This document shows positions 56,718 to 64,000 of a stretch of 64,000 nt of DNA, one piece after another. Every line of letters starts with the position of its first letter. Position 1 is the first letter of the stretch. The notes below the pieces were generated by a model that did no database searches, had not been told where the DNA came from, and worked only from the letters and a program-made list of their open reading frames with translations. Source of the DNA: Toxorhynchites rutilus septentrionalis (lineage: Eukaryota; Arthropoda; Insecta; Diptera; Culicidae); the NCBI RefSeq assembly GCF_029784135.1, contig NC_073744.1, positions 80,331,935-80,395,934 of the forward strand, given 5' to 3'. The position numbers were made by a program, and so were the translations under genes.

Positions 56718-57939
56718 CTTCTACGATTGATGGAATTCAATTTGTGCAACAGTCGAGGTAGACAGTGACACTTGGTGTGGGTTTTCTCGCAGTCAAGATT
56801 GATATTGTTTCGTTTAGCGTTTACCTATTTTATTGTACATAAATTACTTTTTCCCATCCCTTTCAGCGCTGTCGACACTCGTCAAAAATGCAATTTAACC
56901 CCAGCTGATCCTACTTTCCGACCGTTGAACTCGTTCCTTTCCTCGTGCCCTCTCACGGTACTGAACGTCATTTATTCGGTTCACCGAAAGCTGCAAACGA
57001 CGTAAAACATTCCCTTTTTAATGGGTTCCGTTTTTTCCGTTTCGCCGCTAGTTGCAAATCACCACTTTGCCAAACGCATTCACTTCGCGGATACGTTTAT
57101 ATATGAAAAATGAGTACAAGTACGAATGTCTACGGAGGCTAGACATCTTGGCAGGGATTAACTCGAGAATAAATTCCGCTTGCTGCCTAAAATCGCGCTG
57201 TAGGTACACAAGCGAACTTACAAAACCAACCGTTTTTCTGCATTTCCGCAATGGAATATCTAGAATCGGTTGGTCTGTGACGAAGAAACAAAAAAGGGGT
57301 CACCATTGTTTTTTTTTTGCAATGTTTGCTATCATCGCGTTTGCCAAATTGAACCGGAGTCCGCACATACTTCCGTAGTGCTATCGGTTCCTATTTGGCG
57401 GCTGACGGACAGTTCATTATTATTATGATTTTGGTTTCCGCTAGATGATCTAACCCCCGGTCAATCGGGACGTCTTTTGAGCCTGTTTTTCCCGTGAAAG
57501 CCCCCACGGTCTGGAGCTCCGCACCATCATCGCGTTATGATTAATGGCTTTCGGTGTTTGGTTGAAAGGTGTTCACCGATATCAACACCATCGCTCCACG
57601 GGTCGGCTGTGTGTGGCCGACGGAAATTACAATCAGATAGTCTATTATTAGCATAAACGTTGCCACAATATTCGACCGCAGCCCCTTGCTCGAAAGCGAT
57701 ACGATACCGTTGATGACTTGGGAGGATACAAATTTCAACTGCACTCGAGTTGCAGCCACATGCCACCTGAAAGGTGAGATCTAAATCTTCAGCTCACGAT
57801 TCACGTACCGTTTTCATTCACAAACTCCCTCCGACTCCGACTTGGGGGGAGAGAAAAAAAAAAGCGCCATCGTCATGATGGCTGGCTGTGGTGCAGCCAA
57901 AGTAATCTGATCAGTATCTATGTCATGAATTGGAATCAG
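56718..57939. other. Unique segment Z between X copy 2 and Y copy 2
   Basis: The 1222 bases are absent between X copy 1 and Y copy 1. No mobile-element termini or target duplication are visible at its ends. Minus-strand frames at 57527-57766 are not recognised. Its left edge follows ATAATCAC and its right edge ends GGAATCAG, so AATCA is shared at the boundary. Confidence 0.7.
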
Positions 57940-58334
57940 GCATATACAGTCACTGCTCCAATTATCCGTTTGATGGCCTCCACCCAGCGCCGGATAATGA
58001 CCGTCCGTCATCGGTGTTGGCCTGCGGAAACACCGATGTTTGACACGCAAACGCCAATCGCTGGTGTGGATAAGTATCTGTTCCCAGGCGAGAGCGATTG
58101 GAACTTACATTTGATTAAGTCTCAAGTAGTGGCATTTGTTTACATAGGAAAATTGCTTCATTTATTTGTCAACATATTGATGACCAATTTTAACACCACT
58201 TCATTGATTTTTCCGTTTGTGTGGCTTTTAAATTGTGAGAATCGTCTCACATTTACCAGTCATTAACCATAAGGTATTAATTCACAATTTCTATATCGCA
58301 TTGAAAATACCCTTTTAATTTTTTTTCAAACGCA
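57940..58334 (+). repeat. Duplicated block Y, copy 2 (395 bp)
   Basis: Second copy of Y, offset 1881 bases from the first. Both copies contain the same minus-strand frame start (MRVKHRCFRRPTPMTDGHYP), whose coding status is unknown. Confidence 0.93.
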
Positions 58335-58499
58335 TTTTTTGGAATCGTATTCAATTTATCGGTTTTGTCACTATCAGACAGAAAGTGGGCGTAATTTAGA
58401 GGTGAATTGAAAAACATTAAAAATAAAGTCAGTTGGATTATTTCAAAAGAGGTCGTTAGAAGTTGCCTTCACTCAAATATGGTATTTTTCGACATCTTC

Positions 58500-58685
58500 G
58501 GTGATTCGTAACAGTTCGGCTTAAAAGTTCATAAGGTTGACGTTTAGACGGCGCTTCCTGCAAAAATCTACTTGACTATCACAAAGCACCATCTTTCAGT
58601 GGATACGTGTCAACATTTGACAGCAATCGGTCGATTGGTTCATGAGTTACAGCATTGAGAGTGAAGCAACTTTTGTTATTGTGAT
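58500..58685 (+). mobile_element. Possible mariner 5' UTR fragment
   Basis: The string from GACGGCGCTTCCTGC to GAGAGTGAAGCAACTTTTG resembles mariner leader sequence as I remember it, and could be the other end of the family whose 3' end is at 37601. No transposase frame follows, because the RNase H LINE begins at 58686. This is a weak call. Confidence 0.3.
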
Positions 58686-58693
58686 TCAAGGGA

Positions 58694-59005
58694 TTGAATG
58701 TAGGTCGTGATTTCATTCGCGTGATATCTCGGCTTATGTCCAATCACTATAACCTAATCGCGCATCTCCATCGCTTTGGACTCGCAGCAAACAATCTTTG
58801 TGATTGTGGCGATCGCTACCACGACATCGAGCATGTTGTCAGGACGTGTATCTGGTTCCATGATGCCCGCTCTCAGCTTTCCATAGCATTGAGGGCACTA
58901 GGTAGACAATCGGATATCCCCGTCCGGGATATCTTAGGTAGCCGTGATCTTGATCTTCTGCTTCATCTATACCTGTTCCTCAGAAACGCCGATGTCAATG
59001 TTTGA
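58694..59005 (+). pseudogene. RNase H LINE, C-terminal Cys/His region, copy
   Basis: The 103 residues run NVGRDFIRVISRLMSNHYNL, LAANNLCDCGDRYHDIEHVV and SDIPVRDILGSRDLDLLL, ending FLRNADVNV with a stop. It lines up with 29169-29490 without a frameshift. The usual CDCGDGYHD has Gly replaced by Arg. RT and RNase H are absent. Confidence 0.88.
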
Positions 59006-59368
59006 TGATGTTTCCTCCGTTGTATCCCTGTATCATATCCCTCCTGTCCAATCGATAACTTTTACTTAGTCGCGGCAATACATACACATACTCTTTACAG
59101 ATACACAGGTCGAAGGTTGTGCAGGCCACTGATCATTCAACAAGAGCCAAAGGTTGTACCGCTCATGGCAACTCTACACAAGCTGAAGATTGTAGAGTCA
59201 AGAGAGATGCACGAGTCAAGAGAGATGCACCACGATTGATATGAGGTACAGACTAGGGAGGCGTCGCTGATCAATGGTCAGTTATACCCCAATAGGAAGT
59301 ATCCCGTGTCGGCCACACATACATAGTACTGGAGACTGCAACATCCCAATTATGAGATCTTTGTAATA

Positions 59369-60666
59369 AAGGGTGTGTCACATCAAATTGCATCACGGAA
59401 AAAACGCTGTAGAAATTCGCCCAGTAGACCGATCCTTTTGAAAATTTTAGACAGTAAAATAAAAACTATTAAATAACTTTTGGCATTTTCTTTTTATTCA
59501 TACTTCGAGCCCAAGCCCGTTTGCTCGCACCTTCCTCTTTACCCCGTCCATAAGGTTCTGTACAACGTCAGGTTGTAGTTTTTTTTGAACAAAAATCCAT
59601 TTTCTCTTGAAGTCCGCCTCCGATTTGACAACTTTTGGGTTCTTCCGGAGGGCCTGCTTCATAATCGCCCAATATTTCTCTATTGGGCGAAGCTCCGGCG
59701 CGTTGGGCGGGTTCATTTCCTTTGGCACGAAGGTGACCCCGTTGGCTTCGTACCACTCCAACACGTTCTTTGAATAGTGGCACGAAGCGAGATCCGGCCA
59801 GAAGATGGTCGGGCCCTCGTGCTGCTTCAATAGTGGTGGTAAGCGCTTCTGTAGGCACTCCTTAAGGTAAACCTGCCCGTTTACCGTGCCGGTCATCACG
59901 AAGGGGGCGCTCCGCTTTTCGTAAGAGCAGATCGCTTGCCACACCATGTACTTTTTGGCAAACTTGGATAGTTTCTGCTTGCGAATCTCCTCCGGAACGC
60001 TGAATTTGTCCTCTGCGGAGAAGAACAACAGGCCCGGCAGCTGACGAAAGTCCGCTTTGACGTAGGTTTCGTCATCCATTACCAGGCAATGCGGCTTCGT
60101 CAGTATTTCGGTGTACAGCTTCCGGGCTCGCGTCTTCCCCACCATGTTTTGCCTTTCGTCGCGGTTAGGAGCCTTCTGAACCTTGTATATACGCAGGACC
60201 TCCCGCTGCTTGGTCCGCTGAACGAATGAACTTGACAAATTCAGCTTATTGGCGACATCCCGGACCGAACTTCTCGGATCACGTCTAAACTGCTTAACTA
60301 CGCGCTTGTGATCTTTTTCACTGACGGAACATCCATTTTTGCCGTTCTTCACCTTCCGGTCGATGGTTAGGTTCTCGAAGTATCGTTTTAGTACTCTGCT
60401 GACCGTGGATTGGACGATTCCCAGCATCTTACCGATGTCCCGATGTGACAACTCCGGATTCTCGAAATGAGTGCACAGGATTAATTCACGACGCTCTTTT
60501 TCGTTCGACGACATTTTTCCAAATTTACGAAAAATTGACAGTGACGCATTGCCAACGTGATCTATACACTCTTATCTGATTCTAAGCGAAAGCTGAAGAT
60601 ATAATTCCTAAAAATTTAATTTCTAAAGCGTTTTTTCCGTGATGCAATTTGATGTGACACACCCTT
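59369..60666 (-). mobile_element. DD37E IS630-Tc1-mariner element, apparently intact
   Basis: The 1298-bp element is flanked by TA on both sides (59367-59368 and 60667-60668). Its terminal inverted repeats begin AAGGGTGTGTCAC and are identical for 40 bases, with similarity going on for about nine more after one mismatch. The single large frame on the minus strand encodes a full-length transposase. It interrupts the 3' UTR of the RNase H LINE, whose sequence rejoins at the TA. DD37E elements of this kind were described in mosquitoes (ITmD37E). The identification rests on spacing and context. Confidence 0.95.
59498..60514 (-). CDS. DD37E transposase, full length
   Basis: The 338-residue frame from ATG (60514) to the stop near 59498 has no interruption. 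It starts MSSNEKERRELILCTHFE. Two helix-turn-helix regions follow (SHRDIGKMLGIVQSTVSRVL at about 23-42 and VRDVANKLNLSSSFVQR at about 83-99). Catalytic residues are Asp in VMDDETY (about 147), Asp in FWPDLASCHY (about 240) and Glu in LRPIEKYW. I count 37 residues between the last two. The C-terminus is basic (VKRKVRANGLGLEV). Length fits the family. It would act in the nucleus on the 40-bp ends. No intron or promoter is evident beyond the terminal repeats. Confidence 0.93.
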   Translation of the reverse strand: MSSNEKERRELILCTHFENPELSHRDIGKMLGIVQSTVSRVLKRYFENLTIDRKVKNGKNGCSVSEKDHKRVVKQFRRDPRSSVRDVANKLNLSSSFVQRTKQREVLRIYKVQKAPNRDERQNMVGKTRARKLYTEILTKPHCLVMDDETYVKADFRQLPGLLFFSAEDKFSVPEEIRKQKLSKFAKKYMVWQAICSYEKRSAPFVMTGTVNGQVYLKECLQKRLPPLLKQHEGPTIFWPDLASCHYSKNVLEWYEANGVTFVPKEMNPPNAPELRPIEKYWAIMKQALRKNPKVVKSEADFKRKWIFVQKKLQPDVVQNLMDGVKRKVRANGLGLEV

Positions 60667-60798
60667 TACTAACCTCGAGCCAACCGCGAGTAATCGGTTA
60701 CATGTTACTAACATAGTTGTAAGACAAAAATTGTCAAAATATTGAACTCCCGGCCCCGTAAGGCTAACGCCACATGTGCCTTAATAAAATATATATTA

Positions 60799-61740
60799 GG
60801 CTGTCAAAAAAGTCCTGCGGTATTTCCGCGAGGTGTCGTTGTAAGCGCGTAGTTCTAGTTGTATTCATTGTATCGAGTCATACTATAACTTGTTGGAAAG
60901 GTAGGCGCTATAATATAGTCCTTGACAGTGTTTTGTTTGGTTAAGTCGTTCGTGAGTGTCGCAAATATGGAGCAAAATAAAGAGAAAATCCGACATATTT
61001 TACAGTACTACTATGACAAAGGCAAAAATGCATCTCAAGCTGCCAATAAAATTTGTGCAGTTTATGGACCCGATACAGTTTCCATTTCCACCGCACAACG
61101 ATGGTTTCAAAGTTTTCGTTCTGGTGTAGAGGTCGTCGGAGATGCGCCACGCTCCGGAAGGCCTGTCGTCGAAAATTGCGACAAAATCGCTGAATTAGCC
61201 GAGAAAGACCGGCATAGTAGCAGCCGTAGCATCGGCCAAGAGCTGGGGATAAGTCATCAAACCGTTATCAACCATTTGAAGACGCTTGGATTCACAAAGA
61301 AACTCGATGTATGGGTGCCACACACGTTGACGCAAAAAAACATCTTTGACCGTATCGACGCATGTGAATTGCTGCTGAATCGCAACAAAATCGACCCGTT
61401 TCTGAAGCGGATGGTGATTGGCGATGAAAAGTGGGTCACTTACGACAACGTGAAGCGCAAACGGTCGTGGTCGAAGCCCGCTGAAGCGGCTCAAACGGTG
61501 GCCAAGCCCTCATTAACGGCCAGGAAGGTTCTGATGTGTGTTTGGTGGGATTGTCAAAGAATAATCTATTATGAGCTGCTTCTCTATGGCCAAACGCTCA
61601 ATTCGGACCTGTACTGCCAACAACTGGACCGCTTGAAGGTAGCACTCATGAAGAAGAGGCCATCTTTGATAAACAGAGGCCGCATTGTCTTCCATCAGGA
61701 CAACGCCAGGCCACACACTTCTTTGGTGACGCGCCAGAAG
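60799..61740 (+). mobile_element. mariner (DD34D) element, copy 2, 3' truncated
   Basis: The left terminus GGCTGTCAAAAAAGTCC follows TA at 60797-60798, directly at the end of the LINE tail. Sequence agrees closely with the minus strand of 7902-6968 and then stops at CCAGAAG (61740), where copy 1 continues CTCCGGGAG. No right terminal repeat is found downstream. The last 300 bases of the element are absent. Confidence 0.9.
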
Positions 61741-61752
61741 AAGATGAACTAA
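60967..61752 (+). pseudogene. mariner transposase, copy 2, truncated
   Basis: From ATG at 60967 (MEQNKEKIRHILQYYYDKG) the frame is open through the N-terminal HTH, WVPHTLT, the first catalytic Asp (IGDEKWVTYD) and the second (FHQDNARPHTSLVTRQK). It then ends KMN with a stop at 61750-61752 in foreign sequence. The third catalytic Asp and C-terminus are missing. It keeps the TGAATTAG bases lost in copy 1. Upstream in-frame ATGs at 60922 are in the leader. The protein, if made, could bind but not cut. Confidence 0.9.
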
Positions 61753-64000
61753 ATTCCACTGGAATTTCCTTAAATTCTAAACGCACAAAACTACGGCCGA
61801 ATGGCTACCGAGAGAACGATTTTTGTTTTTATTTATAATTTGACATGCGACAGCTCCACTGAAGTACAGACTCAAAAGTCATGAAATTCTTCAAACATAA
61901 GGTGACTATCAATACAGTGTCAATAGTCAATAGTTATACTACCAAACAAGTAGGTGACCACTTTACCCCACGTGACCACTTTGCCCCCACTATCCCTATA
62001 TCTAATTCATGGGTTAGTTGCCTCCAAAGTACGTTGAACTCCATACGGAATCAAGACGCTAAAAGTCAGGGTCGACCTATTCGCGTTAAAATGCCGTCTG
62101 TATAATTCCGTTATTTACATTTAGCTTTAGCAGCCATCGGGAATTGACAATTTTGCGTGTTATCTAGTGTCGATCCGCTCGATCACCTGCGGCTTCAAAT
62201 GTTCGCACATAGGTGTCGCTGATAGCTATTTAAATTTGTTCAGCAATCGAGAAAACAACAAACAAATTTCCTCGCGAAGGCGATGTGCCCCATTGGTTTA
62301 GCTTTTTTGTTCTTGTTATTTCCTACAAACGAACATTCGACGCTGATTACATTACGCAACACCTGTAAACATCTTGGACAGAAGCAATATACAACAGTTC
62401 GTATTTTGACACGTGCTGCCGAAGACTTCTTCTGTTTGTTTATTTGTTTTCCCCGCTGGTTTGATGACTCATCGATCGTTACTGCTGCCGTGTGGATGAT
62501 GTCACCGACGTGTGATGCATTTCTTGATCAACGTGACTTCAACGGCTGAATGCATTGGCATCGACGCTCACATCATCATCATCATCAACAACATTATCGT
62601 CAACCTCATCTACTTTCATGTCGGTCGTAGATGTTGCGTTGCGCTTAGCATTTAATAGCGATTATATTGAATCAATCGAGTGATTTACGTAATGTTCGAA
62701 ACTAATGGATTCAAGTTCAAGTACAAGGTGAAATTCCTGTTGTAAGATGAAATAGTGCACTGAGAATACAAGGTTTCTATCGACAACTGAACCCGTATGC
62801 TTTTTCAGACATCATAATTACGTTAAATTTGGATAGACCACCCATTAAATTATACTCCATTATGAAACATGAGATATAACAGAGTTAATTTTATGACATT
62901 TCATTGTATTTAATCAAAACCTTTATCCCTTACATAAGCGCGGAGAAGCGCTAATAAAATATCTTTATTCTCATTCTCATCTAGCGCCAACGATTTTAAT
63001 TTCCCCCATCTGGATAGGGCTCTAAAACTGGAACGACAAAAAGCGATCGGAGCGATATGGGTGAGAAAGGCGCACTCTTTCCGTGTCGTCAGCTAATAAA
63101 ACCACTCGGTGGTGGGAACGCTTCGCATCGCAAGGGTCATAAAACGATTCTCATAATTCCGTGAAACAAACGTCATACATGGATGACACGTTGCTGGAGA
63201 ATGCGCGGCTTAAGTTATTATAAAACAGAGTGACACGCACGATGTGCGTGCGGTACGCAACGCGAGGTTTTATGGCAATTCCAGCTTTGAAACCAAACCA
63301 AGTGCCAACAGCCAAAGCCGATGAGTTGAACAGAAATAATGTTTCCAGAAACTAGTTGAGCACAGGGGGGGGGGCTAATTTATTTGTTTTGTTTTGCGCA
63401 AAAGCTGTCAAATGTCATGCGTTATGTGTTGGGAGGCCAAGGACGCGAGGGTCGAAATCAAGCGGCGGGATTTAAAATTGTAATACCCTCACAATGCTAA
63501 ATACTATCCGATTTTCTAATGACTCCGTTTGTCTCGAGGGATTGTTTTGACACCTGCAAGACGTGTAATCAAATCATGACAGATTTCAAAACCCTAGTGT
63601 TAACATTCCAAACAACTTTTAGCCACAAAACGATTGATTAAATGAAAATCGTGCCAAGCTGTTGTGCCAAGCTGTTGTGCCAAGCAGCTGGCAGTGTTTT
63701 TAGGAGATGCTGTGAGATATCAGAACCTATCGCTACCTTCAATACTATTCATTGATTCGCTTCAGTTTTTTTGCATTCAATTGGATCCAACGATATAGAG
63801 CTTAAGAGCATCCGTATACACAATTGTATTACCCGGTGGAATGAACTAGGAAACATCGTTGAAGAAAAACGAAAACAATGGCGACCAAATATTTTTTTCT
63901 GCAACTTTAAGTCCAGTGTTCACGCACATCACTTGCGTAAATTGCGAGTCCTTCTGAGTGTAAAGTAACTACGAGCGCAGTCTTCAATCGTTATATTTTT
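61753..64000. other. Low-copy sequence without a recognisable gene
   Basis: Frames at 61881-62105 and 62283-62549 show no domain. A CATCAT run lies near 62570-62585, and a run of about ten G at 63365-63374. It could be intronic or intergenic. Confidence 0.5.
63651..63689. repeat. 13-bp unit, three tandem copies
   Basis: GTGCCAAGCTGTT occurs twice exactly and a third time as GTGCCAAGCAGCT. Confidence 0.85.

Larger units (their letters stand above)
58686..60797 (+). mobile_element. I/LOA-type RNase H LINE 3' end, split by a DD37E transposon
   Basis: The LINE starts at CAAGGGATTGAATGTAGG (5' truncated), with the C-terminal Cys/His frame at 58694-59005 and a 3' UTR to 59368. It continues after the transposon from 60669 (CTAACCTCGAGCC) to AATAAAATATATAT near 60797. 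The 3' part matches 28660-28790 and 41230-41370 on the other strand. Confidence 0.9.

Noticed and set aside
58500..58685. Start of a further mariner element
   Set aside because: Kept only as a weak feature, because the resemblance is from memory and no transposase or terminal repeat confirms it.
1..64000. Endogenous RNA-virus fragments, which are common in mosquito genomes
   Set aside because: None of the open frames showed viral polymerase, nucleoprotein or glycoprotein motifs that I recognise.

Overview
The window reads as nuclear DNA from a mosquito, probably a culicine. The grounds are a Feilai-like tRNA-derived SINE ending in an AAG-rich tail, a DD37E IS630-Tc1-mariner element of the kind first described in Aedes-group mosquitoes, several copies of an RNase H-bearing I/LOA-type LINE that looks mosquito-like, AT-rich spacers and no compact gene structure. 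I could not identify a host protein-coding exon with confidence. Almost everything recognisable is a transposable element or a piece of one. Species identity is inference.

Left part (1-15.3 kb): after about 2.1 kb of unassigned sequence there is a mariner element (2120-7902, minus strand). A Ty3/Gypsy-type LTR retrotransposon (2358-6877) split it, with 214-bp LTRs and a 5-bp target duplication TTCGC. A tRNA-like SINE head, a strong short hairpin, an eroded endonuclease/RT LINE (about 12.8-14.05 kb) and a dispersed repeat with roughly 95-bp internal tandem units (14.9-15.3 kb) follow.

Middle part (18.4-32.2 kb): a Jockey-superfamily LINE (about 18.84-26.28 kb, plus strand) has a second, CR1/Jockey-like LINE (20119-24506, minus strand) inserted in its endonuclease domain. 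The outer copy has also lost its RT palm. Next come an RNase H LINE fragment and a DD41D transposon (28614-32181) carrying a 5'-truncated RNase H LINE (28649-30968) with a 9-bp target duplication. The 5' end of that LINE is a perfect 69-bp fold-back.

Right part (37.5-64 kb): a mariner 3' fragment and a second, uninterrupted DD41D copy (38526-39791). Then a Tc1-like element (40137-43522) with about 295-bp inverted repeats that holds a SINE, an RNase H LINE and another repeat, and itself sits in the palindromic core of a dispersed repeat. A CR1-like remnant (46.2-47.1 kb) and a perfect 100-bp-arm palindrome (47546-47753) follow. A block at 55.8-58.3 kb has the order X-Y-X-Z-Y with no difference between copies in the stretches compared. 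An RNase H LINE tail (58686-60797) carries a DD37E transposon (59369-60666) with a full-length 338-codon transposase ORF and 40-bp perfect inverted repeats. A second mariner copy (60799-61740), truncated at its 3' end, abuts it.

The long stretches between these (about 8.2-11, 15.3-18.4, 33.6-37.5, 43.9-46.2, 49.8-52.1, 53.2-55.8 and 61.8-64 kb) look like low-copy intergenic or intronic DNA without convincing exons. The elements interact only as hosts and guests of insertion. The only transposase gene that looks intact is the DD37E one.
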